The notes beneath the pieces were generated by a model. That model saw nothing but the letters and a program-made list of their open reading frames with translations, was not told the origin of the DNA and did no database searches. DNA of 64,000 nt, from NCBI GenBank assembly GCA_029834535.1, contig JAQMWT010000337.1, positions 1-64,000 of the forward strand, written 5' to 3'. The translations under genes and the position numbers were made by a program. Source of the DNA: Chrysophaeum taylorii. Its lineage: Eukaryota; Sar; Pelagophyceae; Pelagomonadales; Pelagomonadaceae. Below, one piece after another: positions 20,235 to 29,915 of this stretch (its first letter is position 1; each line of letters begins with the position of its first letter).

Positions 20235-20617
20235 CTCTAGACGGATCAACGCGCTCCAGCCTCGGGGTCACGACCCCCTCTTAGCGTGGGAGGCCTTCGG
20301 CGCATTCACAGCCGCGTAGTGTTGTATGGGCGCTAACGGATCTCGCCCCTGGCAGAATCAGGGAGAGATCCAGGTCGAAGCATCTCGCCGGGAGATCGGG
20401 GGTCTCGGTAGGGATATTATTCCGCGGGAACACTGGAGTGGGTTACACATCCTTCATGCACCGCACCGCACCCCCCCCCTCTTAGCAGTCGACGTTTAAA
20501 CACGGGAGTGCGTGGGGCTCCTCGGTATCGACGACCTCCCGCACTTCTTCTTCGAGTCGAGCGAAGAGTGCCCAACGACGTGGCCTCGCGGCTGCGGTGA
20601 TAATACAAAACATGGAG
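20235..20617. other. Intergenic region
   Basis: Upstream of UPF0598 and downstream of the RCC1 gene. A C-run lies near 20469. No gene seen. Confidence 0.4.
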
Positions 20618-22372
20618 TCAGGCGACTAACTTTGACTTGGCGGAGCGCATGCCTTTGTCGAGGATTTTGGAGACGGCATCGCCCGGCGCATTTTGGGGGT
20701 CGGCGTCGATAAGCGCAGTGGAAGAGGGCAGCGCGGGCGCGGCGGAGTTGGGGTTGGGGGCTTCCTCCTGCGAAGTTCGTCTCTCGAGCTGGTGTTCTTG
20801 CTCCTCCTCGAGTTTCTCGAGGTCGGATCTCAGTCGTTCTTCGTCCATGAGCCTGGTCGCCACTTCTTCGGAGGGTCCTTCATAGGGAGAGGTGGCGACA
20901 ACGGTGAACTCCCTACCCAACGCGTAGGCGCGGACCATCCCGCGTCCGACGCGCTCGACGATCGCGCCAAAACCGCTCACGTGGCCCGGTTCGGGCGTAT
21001 ACTGGACGAAATGCTCGCGGATGCGGTGCCCCAAGCAGCCGTTGGCGTTGCTGCCCCACGTGTAGAGCTCGCCGTCGACGGCGATGATCGCGCAGTGGTG
21101 CGAGCCGAGCTCGATGCTTCTCGCCGAGAGCTGGCGCCTCATGAGGGATTTGACTGCCGAAGGTTTGAGCAGGACCTGGGTGGTGCCATGGGCGAGCTGG
21201 CCGTGGTAGCCCGAGCCCCACGTGTAGACCCAGCCGGTGTTCTTCAACGGCGGGTACGACACGATCGCGGCCGAGTTCCACGTTCCCGCGGCGATCTGGC
21301 GCACGCACTTGTTGTCGAGATCCAAGATGGGCGCGGGCTCTATGCGGTCGTTGCAGTCGCCAAGTCCCAGCCTCCCACCCGCGCCATGACCCCAAGCGAA
21401 GACTCGGCCGCTCGAAGTCCGCGCCAGAGTATGGGCGGCCCCGCACGCGACCTCGCGAACGCGGTACTGCGCGAGCTTGCTGACGAGCGTGGGCGCGGGG
21501 AAGAAGAAACGCTCCTCCTCCCTCGCCCCGTAGCGTTCGTCGACCCCAATCCCGAGCTTTCCTGCGTCGACGTGCCCCCAGCAGTACACACGCCCCTCGG
21601 CCGTGAGCGCGGCCGTGTGGTTCTCGCCGGCGGCGGCCACGTGCACGCTCAGGCTCGGGTCCTGCTCGAAAAAGCTCAACAATTCGGGCGTCGGCCGCTT
21701 CCTAAAGTCGGCCACCCCGAGTTGCCCGCACTGGTTGTGGCCCCACGCGAACACGTCGCCGCCGCTCGTCGCGGCCGCCGCGTGACTTGCCCCGATGCAG
21801 ATCGTCCTGATCTCCTCTCCGTTCAGGTCGTGCACGAACTGGGGTTCCGTGTGGTCGGCGTCCTCGTCGGTTTGCGGCATTCCCGTCGCGCCCGCGCCGT
21901 ACCCGCCCCATACCAGCACCTCGTGGTCGGCCGTGATCGCGAAACACGTGTCGTTGTTCGCGCTCACGGTGACAACACCCAAACCTCGCGTCTTGGGAAT
22001 CACCGTAAACACGTCCCTAGGTTCGGTGTCGCCGACTCCGAGCTGCCCAGCATGGTTTGAGCCCACCCCGTACGCGCTCCCGCGTTCCTCCATGTCTCGA
22101 TTGATTTCAAACTCGGCTTCGAGTTGCTCGGCGTACGCGACGCTCCGCAACCGCTCCGCCTCCAAGTCCCCCTGCAGCCGTTTGATCATTGCTTTTTTTG
22201 TGCCCGTGATATCGAGGTCCCGCGCGTCTAGGTGATTCCGCAGCGCGACGCGCGTCAAACTCTCCAGATTCAAGTCCTGCAGCACTTTCGTTGACCCCCA
22301 CTCGTATTCGAGCGTCTCCCCTCCCTTCTTTTCCTTGAGTTTGGCCAGCACCTTGATCCCAATTCCCGCCAT
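20618..22372 (-). CDS. SAP-domain plus RCC1-repeat protein
   Basis: About 584 residues. Residues about 25-65 (LTRVALRNHLDARDLDITG, then KKAMIKRL) match a SAP motif, a DNA/RNA-binding helix pair found in chromatin and RNA-processing proteins. From residue 95 on there are about seven RCC1 repeats with the typical GxNxxGQLGxGD pattern (GSNHAGQLGVGD, WGHNQCGQLGV, WGHVDAGKLGIG, WGHGAGGRLGLGD, WGSGYHGQLAHG, WGSNANGCLG), which fold into a beta propeller. A C-terminal coiled coil (RLRSDLEKLEEEQEHQLE) and a basic end follow. It could be a Ran exchange factor relative or another propeller scaffold; the SAP fusion argues for a nucleic-acid-associated role. Start set at the first ATG. The gene has no intron. 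Confidence 0.85.
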   Translation of the reverse strand: MAGIGIKVLAKLKEKKGGETLEYEWGSTKVLQDLNLESLTRVALRNHLDARDLDITGTKKAMIKRLQGDLEAERLRSVAYAEQLEAEFEINRDMEERGSAYGVGSNHAGQLGVGDTEPRDVFTVIPKTRGLGVVTVSANNDTCFAITADHEVLVWGGYGAGATGMPQTDEDADHTEPQFVHDLNGEEIRTICIGASHAAAATSGGDVFAWGHNQCGQLGVADFRKRPTPELLSFFEQDPSLSVHVAAAGENHTAALTAEGRVYCWGHVDAGKLGIGVDERYGAREEERFFFPAPTLVSKLAQYRVREVACGAAHTLARTSSGRVFAWGHGAGGRLGLGDCNDRIEPAPILDLDNKCVRQIAAGTWNSAAIVSYPPLKNTGWVYTWGSGYHGQLAHGTTQVLLKPSAVKSLMRRQLSARSIELGSHHCAIIAVDGELYTWGSNANGCLGHRIREHFVQYTPEPGHVSGFGAIVERVGRGMVRAYALGREFTVVATSPYEGPSEEVATRLMDEERLRSDLEKLEEEQEHQLERRTSQEEAPNPNSAAPALPSSTALIDADPQNAPGDAVSKILDKGMRSAKSKLVA

Positions 22373-22909
22373 CTCCAACCTCCTTTGACACCGCACCCGA
22401 CGACGACGACGACGACGACGACGACCTTAATAATAATAATAAGACTTGTGATAATAAGTCTGTTTATTTTCGGCGTTGCTGCCACGAAGAAATTCTAACC
22501 CTACTATACGACTTTGAGTTTACTCCTAAACCCTTTGTTAGCTAAATCCCTTACCCTGAATCTGATTTCTCGAGACCGTGGTGAATGTCGAAGCCAAACG
22601 GAAAATGGAGAGCGAACGCAAGGGAGAACACAAGAACGGGCCGCCAGCAGCGTCCCTCGCCACAATAAGCCAACGCCCCCCGCGCGTGCTCATAAAATTT
22701 AAGTGCAAGGGGAGTAAGTAATTACTACGGCGATGATGGATTTTAGAGCGGCGATAATGCACATCGGGCGGTGGACGCCCAAAACGATGATGCGGCTCGG
22801 ACGGGCGTCTATGAAAAACGCGGCGCCGAAAACAAACGACGAGCTCGAATGGGCGGCGTTGACCAGCAGGTCGTCATCATCATCTAGGATTCGAGACGAA
22901 AAATTCAAA
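22373..22909. other. Intergenic region between RCC1 and WW genes
   Basis: A GAC-type triplet run and TAA/AAT run (22394-22442) flank the RCC1 start. A promoter-like motif lies at 22511-22533. Open frames near 22733-22900 look like shadows and lack a recognised domain. Confidence 0.4.
22511..22533 (-). promoter_or_regulatory. Shared motif (CTTTGAGTTTACTCCTAAACCC) upstream of the RCC1 gene
   Basis: The same motif or close variants appear at 49051-49071, 49120-49137 and 61537-61563, near gene starts, and in the large repeats (38898-38922, 62492-62516). Here it is about 140 bp before the RCC1 start. A promoter element is inferred. Confidence 0.4.
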
Positions 22910-23726
22910 CTAGTCTTTCAACAAGGCTTGTACCTGCGGTCGGTCGGGGATTCAATAAAAGATTGGGAAGAAGGAGACGCACTCTTCGCTTGGTGCGCTC
23001 TTTTTTCTTGATTTCCTTGTACTTGCGCCAGTCGTACTTCTTGAGCTGCGGGCGAGTTATTAACAGAAAAAAAAAAAAAAAAAAGCAGACCTTCTTTTTC
23101 TTTTCTTCGGCCTCTTTTCGGTTTTGCTCGAGGGTCGAGAGGTCGAAGTAGTGGGACATCATACGGCCTTCGCGGTCGTTGGGTCTGCCGACGGTGTCCC
23201 AGTAGGTGGCGCCTTCGCCGGAGGTAAATTGCCCAGTCCTGACGCCAAAGGAGGCGGTCGAGGCGTATGGGTCCTCAACGTTCTGGGTGGAGGCCGTCGT
23301 GCCAAAGACCGTGGCGTCGATGAAGCCCTCCGCCGGCACGTCCCACTGCGTCTCGTTGGTGTCGCTGTTGAAGAAGTACGGAACGCCCGAGTCGGGGTCG
23401 CTATGCTTGACCCACTTAGTCTGCTGGGAGGCCGATGGACCGAGCAACTTGGCGTACTCGGCCGTCGAATCCTTGGTGCCTTGGGCCAAAAAGGCGGCGT
23501 GCGAGGGGTTGGTCGCCTCTTCTTCAGAGGGGGTAGGGCGCTCCCAGGATGTCGCGCCAAGGGCCGCGTTCCAGTAGTAGGTCGTGCCGGAGGCGGGGTC
23601 CTCGTGGGCCGTCCATCCAGCGGGCAGCGCGGCCTGCTTCTGGACCTTGGCTGGCCTCGTCGTCGTCGGATCGGGGGCTTCCGATGCCGACGCGGATGAT
23701 GCCTCTTCCTCCTCTGGCAGCGCCAT
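22910..23726 (-). CDS. Tandem WW-domain protein, three exons
   Basis: Two WW domains, which bind proline-rich partners: residues about 33-62 (LPAGWTAHEDPASG, then WERP) and about 95-125 (WVKHSDPDSGVPYFFN, then QWDVP). Downstream, a conserved-looking MSHYFDLSTLEQNRKEAEEK segment and a lysine-rich coil occur, as in some splicing-associated WW proteins. Two tiny introns are supported: 23046-23090 (45 nt, in frame, read through as a run of Phe) and 22934-22982 (49 nt). After the second, the protein ends VQALLKD and stops at 22910. Reading through both would instead give a hydrophobic tail unlike the rest. The start is the first ATG; a copy of a dispersed repeat fragment lies directly upstream (23741-23797). 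Confidence 0.75.
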
Positions 23727-23740
23727 TCTGAAACGTACGC

Positions 23741-23797
23741 TAACCCCCGCCAATCTAAGCTGTGCTTTGATCAGCCCTCTATAAACTTTGAGTATAC
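23741..23797. repeat. Fragment shared with the 1-kb inverted repeats
   Basis: CCGCCAATCTAAGC, a CTTTGATC word and CTTTGAGTATAC occur in the same order and similar spacing as in 62452-62507, where the last word is CTTTGAGTTTAC. It lies just upstream of the WW gene start, so it may be promoter DNA shared with the repeats rather than a random relic. Confidence 0.5.
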
Positions 23798-23966
23798 GAT
23801 TTTGTCGCCGGCGGCCCCCGTTCGGCGCCGACGCCCATGCGCCCGCGAGCGCCGATGAGCTCCTGTGTTGAAGGAAGTCCGCTGCTTCGCAATAATGCCG
23901 AGACTCTTCTCGTCCGCATCCCTCGCCCCGCTCTTCAGTCTCGCCTCCCTAAACGTGCCTCTCTGA

Positions 23967-24016
23967 GCTCCCCTCCCCTCCCCTCCCCTCCCCTCCCCTC
24001 CCCTCCCCTCCCCTCC
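23967..24016. repeat. CCCCT pentanucleotide array upstream of the importin gene
   Basis: About ten CTCCC/CCCCT units end about 40 bp before the importin start. The G-rich complement could form quadruplexes. A regulatory effect is only a possibility. Confidence 0.85.
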
Positions 24017-24054
24017 ACTCCCATCGACCTTGTCCTTAACCCCTTTCGGCGGCG

Positions 24055-27000
24055 ATGCTCATGCTCGCCTCGGCGCAGAGCCTCGCTCCGACGCTCGGCG
24101 CCCTCCTGAGCCCCGACAACGGCGCGCGGGGCCAGGCCGAGGCGTCTTTCCAGGCGAGCGTGGCCTCGGCGCCCGAGCGCGTGATCGAGGCGTTGCTGTG
24201 CATCAGCGCCGACTGGTGCATCGATGGCCTCGCGCGGCAGGACGGCGCGTCGTGCTGCGGCGCGCCCGCGGCTGTGCGGTCGCTGTGCGCGGTTTTGTTG
24301 CGGCGGCATCTCGTGAAAAAGTGGGGCATGCTGAGCACGTCGTGCCAGGCGACCGTCAAGGGGGCCCTCGTGGCGTCGTTCGGCCGGCTACCGCCCGAGA
24401 GCGACCTCGGGGCGAGGGTCGGCGACTGCGCGGCCGAGCTCGCGACCGAGATCGCGGCCCGGACCGACGAGGAGGGCGGGTTGCTGGCGGCGTGGCCCGA
24501 GCTCGTGCCGGCGCTATTGGCGGCGCTGGGGGGTGCCGCGCCGACGGCGAAACGCGCGGCGTGCGACGCGGCGTTCGAGCTCGCGAACGAGATGGACGAG
24601 CCCTCGGGCATGATGCGCCGCGCCTTCGCCGAGGCACTGCGCGAGGTGGTGGTGATGAGCGCCGACGACTGGACCCTCCGTCGACGCGCCACGCGCGCCC
24701 TGGGGGGCGTCCTGTGCTTCGCTTCGGTGAGCGCGTTCGACGACGGCGACGCGGCGGAGGTCGGCGGTTGGAAAAGCGTCGAGGCCTTCGCGTACGGCGC
24801 TGTCGAGGCGCCGCTCGGGGGCGCGGGCCCGCACGCCGAGCGCGCGCTGCGCGAGGGCCTCGAGGCCTGCGTTGACCTCGCCGAGGCGCGCCCCCGGGCA
24901 CTGCGGGCGGCCGCGCCCGCGCTCTGCCGCGCGTGCCTCGACCTCGCTCTCGGCGACGCGACGACCCCGAGCGCGCGCGCGCTCGCCGTCGAGCTCGTCG
25001 TCACGCTCAGCGAGGCCGCGCCCGCGATGATGCGCAAGTGCCGCCTCGAAGGTCGCGCCTTTGGGGCCGTGGCCGTCGACGCCTGCATCGAGCTTTTGCG
25101 GCGGCGTTCTCTACGCGGCGGCGGCGAGGCGGTCGATTTCTCGGAGGACGACGTCGACGCGTACGGCGCTGCCACGACCGAGGAGCCACCCCGGGACGAG
25201 CGCGCGGCCGCCGAGGTCGGGGCCGACGCGCTCGATCGCATCGCGCGCGCGCTCCGGCCCCGGGCGGTCCTGCCGCGCGCGGCCGAGCGCCTGCGCGGCC
25301 TCCTCGCGGCGGGCACCGCCGACCCGGCCAACCGTTGGCCGGACGCTCGCGCCGCCTTTACCGCGCTCACCCAGCTCGCCGAGGCCTACCGCGATCTCGA
25401 CGACGACGGCGCCGTCCCGTACCTCGTCGTCGTCGTCCAGCCCGAGAAGAAAAAAAAGAAGGGCCGGAGCCGCCCCGCGTCGCGGCGGCGCGACCTCGTC
25501 GAGACGATGCTGCCCTTCGCGACGCGCTACCCGGTCCCGCAGGTCCGGAAGGAAGCGCTCGACGCCCTCGCGCAAACGGCCGCCGACCACGCGCCCGACC
25601 TTGAGCTCGAGGCGAGCGACGTCCTCATCCCCGCGCTCTGCGGGGCCGCCGCCGACGCGGCGCACCGGTGCCGCGCGGCCGCGTGCCGCGCTCTCGTCGT
25701 CGTCCTCGACTCTACGCCCGCGCGGACCGTCGCTCGGCACCTCGACGCGCTCTCGCGGAGCCTCTGGGGGGCGCTCACCGAGGCGCCCCTCTTCGTGCGC
25801 GAGCTCGCTGTTTCGGCCCTCGCCGCGCTCGCCTCGGCCCTCGCCGACGACGACGACGACGAGGGCCGCGCCCGCCGCGCGACGCTCTACGGCCTCTTCG
25901 CGGCGACCCTCAAGCCTCTGGCCGCCTCGCGCGACGCGCCCGCGGCCCTGCGCGCGCGTTCTCTCGAGTGCCTCGCGCTTCTCGGCACGGCCGCCGGCCG
26001 CGAAGTTTTCGGCGACGACGCCATCGACCTCGTGCGCGTCGTCGTGACCGACTACTTCGACGACGACCGCCGAAGGCCCGAGGACGACGCCGAGCGATCC
26101 ACCGCCCTCAAGTCGGTCGTCATGGTCGCCAACTGCCTCGAGCCCCACTTCTTCGAGCCCTACCTCGCCAAGATCGTCCCGCCGATCCTCGAGGCGGCCG
26201 CCAGGGCCGACGTCTTCGTCTCGCGACGCCGCTCGAGGGAAGACGACGACTTGGACTTGGACTTGGACGACGACGACGAGGACCTCGTCGTGCGGACCGA
26301 GGCGCTCGAGGAGCAATCGTCGGCCGTCCAGCTGATAGCGCGGCTCGCCGAGGCACTCGGAAGCCAGTTTGCCGACCACGTCCAGGGATGCCTCGTCGCG
26401 CTCGCGCCCCTCACAACGAGCTCGCTCGCCGACGACGTCCGCCAGTACGCCTCTATAGCGATGCCGGGCCTCGTCGCGTGCATCGCGATGCGCGAGCGCG
26501 ACGCGGCTGGCGACGCCGACGCCGACGACCCGTGGTGGTGCTACGAGCCGGCGGCGACGCGCGCGGCCGCCGTGTTCGCCGTCGGCGCGCTCCTCGAGGC
26601 CGTCGGAACCGAGGACGAGCGCGACCCGCGCCTCGCGGCCCTCCAGGCCCTGCGCGCGACCATCGAGGACGCCTGCCGGGTCGTCGGCGTATACGAGGAC
26701 GCCGCCATTGCCTCGAGCGGGATGAATCGGCGGCGCAAAAACACGACGCGCGTCGAGACGCCGCGCGAGTGCGTGCCGCTTCTGTACGGGACGCCCGTCT
26801 TCGCGGCGGCGTTCCGGAAACTCCTCGAGACGCTCCAGGCGTCCATCCAGCGCCGCGCCGTGCGACTCGCCTCGGCAAAGGTCGACGTCGACTACGACGA
26901 CGAGCAGGCCGACGAGGATGCGGCCGAGCGCGCGCACGACGAAGAACTCCTGTACAATCTCGCCGAGGTCGTCGGGTCGCTCCTGCGAACGCACGGCGTG

Positions 27001-27969
27001 GCCGCCCTCGACGCGTTCTTCGCGACCGGCTGGTCCGACCGCGTGCGCGACATGGCTCACGTCAACTGCGTCGAGGCAGACCGCCAGTTCGCGGCTTACG
27101 TCATTGCCGACCTCTTCGAGTTCGGCACCGCCTCGCCCCGCGGCGACTTCTTCCAGCAGGACGGTATTTCCCTCGAGGCCAAGCGCGCCCTCGTCGTTTC
27201 GGAAGCGAGAAAGCGCTGCGTCGCCGCCTTCCTCGATCCTCTCGTCTCTCTGGCGAGGGACGGCGCTTTGTTGAACCTCCGCGCCTCGGCCCCCCGCCGC
27301 CAGGCGGCCGTCTACGGCCTCGGCGTCGCCGCCGAAAAGTGCGCCCGCGACGTCGCGCCCTACGCCCCAAACCTCGCCGACGTCCTCTCTGCTGTCATGA
27401 GCCAGCGCGCCCGCGATAACGAGCCGCGACGCCAAGACTTTGACGACGACGAACATTTCTTCGAGGACGACGACGACGACGACGACGACGTTCTTGAGGA
27501 CGACGTCCTGGTGAGCGACAACGCCGCCGCCTCCCTCGAGAAGCTCGCGCGGACCCACTCCGCGACCCTCGGCGCGGCAACGGCCGACCTCTGGCGGCGC
27601 TGGCTCGACTACCTTCCGATGCTCGGCGATGCCGACGAAGCCGACAAGAGCGTGCGGTCCCTCTGCGACTACCTCGTCTCTGGCTCGACGCTCCCCGCGT
27701 TAGGCCCCGCGTCCTTCCTCGGGGTCCTATCGCGGATCGCCGACGCCATCCTCGACGGCGGCTACGCGGGAACCACCTCCAAGCGCGAGCCCACCTCGCG
27801 CTCCGTTCGGGATCAGCTTTCGAAACGGAGACGCACCAACGAGCCCGCGAGTACCCTCCTCGCCGCCGCGCTCGCGGCGCTCCAGGATCGCGACGCCCCC
27901 GACTTCCAGGCGGCCTGGGCCGCGCTCCCGCCCCGAGCGCAACAGGCTCTTCTGGCCGCGTCTCGGTGA
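24055..27969 (+). CDS. IPO5-like: Importin-5-like karyopherin beta (HEAT-repeat nuclear import receptor)
   Basis: 1,304 residues without introns, somewhat longer than the roughly 1,100 of IPO5/Kap121. These receptors carry ribosomal proteins and histones into the nucleus with Ran. The sequence is HEAT-repeat-like throughout. The middle part matches the IPO5 order: an ETMLPFATRYPVPQVRKEAL repeat, then LRARSLECLALLGTAAGREVF, SVVMVANCLEPHFFEPYL, and a long acidic loop followed by EALEEQSSAVQLIARLAEAL. Acidic insertions (DDDDDED near residues 740 and 1140) explain the extra length. The N-terminal 60 residues (an EASFQASVASAPE segment) fit the first HEAT repeat that binds Ran. The very GC-rich codon use makes long antisense open frames, which are not genes. 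Confidence 0.85.
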   Translation: MLMLASAQSLAPTLGALLSPDNGARGQAEASFQASVASAPERVIEALLCISADWCIDGLARQDGASCCGAPAAVRSLCAVLLRRHLVKKWGMLSTSCQATVKGALVASFGRLPPESDLGARVGDCAAELATEIAARTDEEGGLLAAWPELVPALLAALGGAAPTAKRAACDAAFELANEMDEPSGMMRRAFAEALREVVVMSADDWTLRRRATRALGGVLCFASVSAFDDGDAAEVGGWKSVEAFAYGAVEAPLGGAGPHAERALREGLEACVDLAEARPRALRAAAPALCRACLDLALGDATTPSARALAVELVVTLSEAAPAMMRKCRLEGRAFGAVAVDACIELLRRRSLRGGGEAVDFSEDDVDAYGAATTEEPPRDERAAAEVGADALDRIARALRPRAVLPRAAERLRGLLAAGTADPANRWPDARAAFTALTQLAEAYRDLDDDGAVPYLVVVVQPEKKKKKGRSRPASRRRDLVETMLPFATRYPVPQVRKEALDALAQTAADHAPDLELEASDVLIPALCGAAADAAHRCRAAACRALVVVLDSTPARTVARHLDALSRSLWGALTEAPLFVRELAVSALAALASALADDDDDEGRARRATLYGLFAATLKPLAASRDAPAALRARSLECLALLGTAAGREVFGDDAIDLVRVVVTDYFDDDRRRPEDDAERSTALKSVVMVANCLEPHFFEPYLAKIVPPILEAAARADVFVSRRRSREDDDLDLDLDDDDEDLVVRTEALEEQSSAVQLIARLAEALGSQFADHVQGCLVALAPLTTSSLADDVRQYASIAMPGLVACIAMRERDAAGDADADDPWWCYEPAATRAAAVFAVGALLEAVGTEDERDPRLAALQALRATIEDACRVVGVYEDAAIASSGMNRRRKNTTRVETPRECVPLLYGTPVFAAAFRKLLETLQASIQRRAVRLASAKVDVDYDDEQADEDAAERAHDEELLYNLAEVVGSLLRTHGVAALDAFFATGWSDRVRDMAHVNCVEADRQFAAYVIADLFEFGTASPRGDFFQQDGISLEAKRALVVSEARKRCVAAFLDPLVSLARDGALLNLRASAPRRQAAVYGLGVAAEKCARDVAPYAPNLADVLSAVMSQRARDNEPRRQDFDDDEHFFEDDDDDDDDVLEDDVLVSDNAAASLEKLARTHSATLGAATADLWRRWLDYLPMLGDADEADKSVRSLCDYLVSGSTLPALGPASFLGVLSRIADAILDGGYAGTTSKREPTSRSVRDQLSKRRRTNEPASTLLAAALAALQDRDAPDFQAAWAALPPRAQQALLAASR

Positions 27970-28259
27970 TAACAGCAAGCGAGCAAGCTCCGATGGAGAG
28001 GAGGTGGGGGCACCGCCCTCTTGCGAGCGGATGCTGGCGAACTAGTAGAGTCCAGCGCGGGAACACCTGGACGGAACGCCCGAGCGCGAGCGCCGCACTC
28101 CCGTCCTGCGCCACCCAACAGCCTCGAGGAAACAAACAAACAAACAAACAAACAAGAAAGAAACAGACGCGGCAGAACTAAGTCTTATTATAATTTCATG
28201 TTCAGCATTACCACGACACACTTTTCACCACGAGGCAGAAAGAAAGAAACGAGGGTGTT
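27970..28259. other. Short convergent intergenic region
   Basis: Contains an AAAC tetranucleotide run (about 28129-28158). No gene. Confidence 0.5.
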
Positions 28260-28739
28260 CTAGCTTTTTTCGTCCGACTTTTTCTTGGGTTGCTTTGGGG
28301 GTCGAGGCAGCTTTGCGCCGAGCGCTCGCTCCAACTTGGAAATAACTTGGGGGTTGGGGACGGCCTTGCCGGTCTCGTACTCCTGCACAACGCTCGGCTT
28401 CTCGTTGACTTTGGTCGCGAGGTCCTTCTGCGTCATCTTCTTGGCCGTGCGTGCCTGCATGAGCGCCTTGCCGAACTCGAGGCCCGTCCGCTGGGGCTTG
28501 AAAGTTTCGGTCTCCTCATCGATCTTCCGCGCTGCGGCGCCGGCCGTCGTGCCCATCGGGCCGTGGCCGCCAGTGCTCTTGTTGGTCGTCGCGCCCATCT
28601 TCGCCTCCGTCGACACCAACCCCTGCTTCTTGAGCTTCTGGATCTCGGCCTTCTTCTCACCCTCGGTCTGCGGCTTGCTGTAGGGCTTGGCGCTCTTTCC
28701 GACGTTCACCGACGTCCAGTCCTGGTGAGAGAACGACAT
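28260..28739 (-). CDS. MBF1: Multiprotein bridging factor 1 (MBF1/EDF1)
   Basis: 159 residues, the usual length. MBF1 bridges transcription activators and TBP and also acts on collided ribosomes. The N-terminal MBF1 domain includes WTSVNVGKS at the start. The C-terminal helix-turn-helix (Cro/C1 type) includes GKALMQARTAKKMTQKDLA, NEKPSVVQEYETGKAVP and ISKLERALGAKL. A basic Lys-rich tail follows. No intron is needed. It shares a 78-bp divergent gap with the TraB gene, so one short region must drive both. Confidence 0.95.
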   Translation of the reverse strand: MSFSHQDWTSVNVGKSAKPYSKPQTEGEKKAEIQKLKKQGLVSTEAKMGATTNKSTGGHGPMGTTAGAAARKIDEETETFKPQRTGLEFGKALMQARTAKKMTQKDLATKVNEKPSVVQEYETGKAVPNPQVISKLERALGAKLPRPPKQPKKKSDEKS

Positions 28740-28817
28740 CGCTCAGGACGTGGCTTTTTGTTGTTGGGAAGAAGGAAGTTAGTTTGCCACCCAAACGTAA
28801 CGGACCTCTCGAGGTGG
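28740..28817. promoter_or_regulatory. Bidirectional promoter gap, MBF1 / TraB
   Basis: Only 78 bp lie between divergent start codons; both promoters and 5' UTRs must fit here or overlap coding DNA. Confidence 0.5.
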
Positions 28818-29915
28818 ATGGGCTTGGGCTCGAGCAAGGTCCCCGCGTGGGCCCCGCCGTCCCTCCGGAAGAAGGATATTCCTGCGCAGTACCTCGAGCT
28901 GCGGCACCCGAACGGCTCGGTCGCGCACGTTCTCGGGGTCGCGCCGTTCTCTTTGTCGAGCGTCACGGAGGCGCGGGCCCTCGTGCGCGTCGCCAAGCCC
29001 GACTCGGTACTTTTAGAGCTGTGCGACGAGCGCGTCGTACCGGTGTGGGAGCTCCTCGAGCAGGGTCGCGCGAGGCCCGACGGAACAATCTCGCGGCCGC
29101 TGCCGCCGCTCTCGGTGCGCGCGGCGCGCGAGGACGCCCGGCTCCGTCGACCGAGGTGGTGGCTCGTAGACCTCCCGCTCGAGGGGTCCGCGGCGCTGGT
29201 GGGCACGACCCTCGGCGCGGAGCAGGCCGCGGCGGCGGCCGAGGCGGCGAGACTTCGCGCGCAGACCCACCTTATCGACCGGCGCCAGTCGGTCACGACG
29301 CAACGATCGGTCGTAGCTGCGCTCCAAGCCTTGCCTCGGCTCGCGGCTCGCCCCCAACTCGACGAAGCAAAGGGACAGAAGACCCTCGCGCAGCAAGGTG
29401 CGGCTGCGGTCGCCAAGGTCGACGCGCTCAGCGATTCTGAGTTGCGGCGTCTGCGCGATCGAGCTCGCGACGCGGCTTCCGTCGACGATCCCGCGATCTG
29501 GGCCCGCTGGCGCGCCGCCGTCGAGCCCGTCGTCCAGGCCGAGCGCGACGAGATCCTCGCGCACCGCTGCTGGGAGTGCCTCGCGAACCTCGGCCCGGGC
29601 GGCGTCGCCGTCGCCGTCGTCGGGGCCTCGCACCTTGCTGGCATCGAACGCCGCTGGGCCAACACCGAGCCCGACCGCGTCAAGGCCCTCCTCGAGCCGC
29701 GCGACGCCCCCGCAGTGTTGGGGGCCGTGGGTCCCCCGCTCCTCGTGGCTGCGGCCGCGACTACCGCCGCTTCGTACCTTCCGACACTCCCGCGCAGACT
29801 CTCCTTTGGTGCTCTCGGCCTCGCGCCAATCCTCGCCTCGGCCTACGTCGCCGCCGACGCCCTCTCCCGCTACGAAAAGACGCGCCAACTCCAGCGCCGC
29901 GTCGACCATCTTTGA
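28818..29915 (+). CDS. TraB-domain protein (TRABD-like)
   Basis: About 365 residues. TraB/PrgY family proteins resemble the Tiki/EreA hydrolase fold; eukaryotic TRABD acts at mitochondrial membranes. Visible: an N-terminal LRHPNGSVAHVLGVAPFS strand-turn (the family GTaHvS motif has GVAP here), then VLLELCDERVV (conserved Glu and Arg), and in the C-terminal part VAVAVVGASHLAGIERRW (GxxH). The last 80 residues hold one or two hydrophobic segments (LLVAAAATTAASYL and the following LAPILASAYVAADAL), consistent with a membrane tail anchor. Start chosen at the ATG giving MGLGSS, with a possible N-myristoylation site (Gly2). Confidence 0.7.
   Translation: MGLGSSKVPAWAPPSLRKKDIPAQYLELRHPNGSVAHVLGVAPFSLSSVTEARALVRVAKPDSVLLELCDERVVPVWELLEQGRARPDGTISRPLPPLSVRAAREDARLRRPRWWLVDLPLEGSAALVGTTLGAEQAAAAAEAARLRAQTHLIDRRQSVTTQRSVVAALQALPRLAARPQLDEAKGQKTLAQQGAAAVAKVDALSDSELRRLRDRARDAASVDDPAIWARWRAAVEPVVQAERDEILAHRCWECLANLGPGGVAVAVVGASHLAGIERRWANTEPDRVKALLEPRDAPAVLGAVGPPLLVAAAATTAASYLPTLPRRLSFGALGLAPILASAYVAADALSRYEKTRQLQRRVDHL

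Noticed and set aside
20693-22060. Long plus-strand open frame over the RCC1 gene
   Set aside because: Opposite strand of clear RCC1 repeats; Arg/Val-rich shadow.
22733-23011. Plus-strand frame next to the WW gene
   Set aside because: Overlaps the spliced WW gene on the other strand and has no domain.
25111-27558. 815-codon antisense open frame over the importin gene
   Set aside because: GC-rich third positions of the importin gene leave the antisense frame open; its composition (Glu, Arg, Gly, Val) is typical of a shadow and no domain is visible.
28706-29683. Minus-strand frames over the TraB gene
   Set aside because: Shadows of a sense gene with family motifs.
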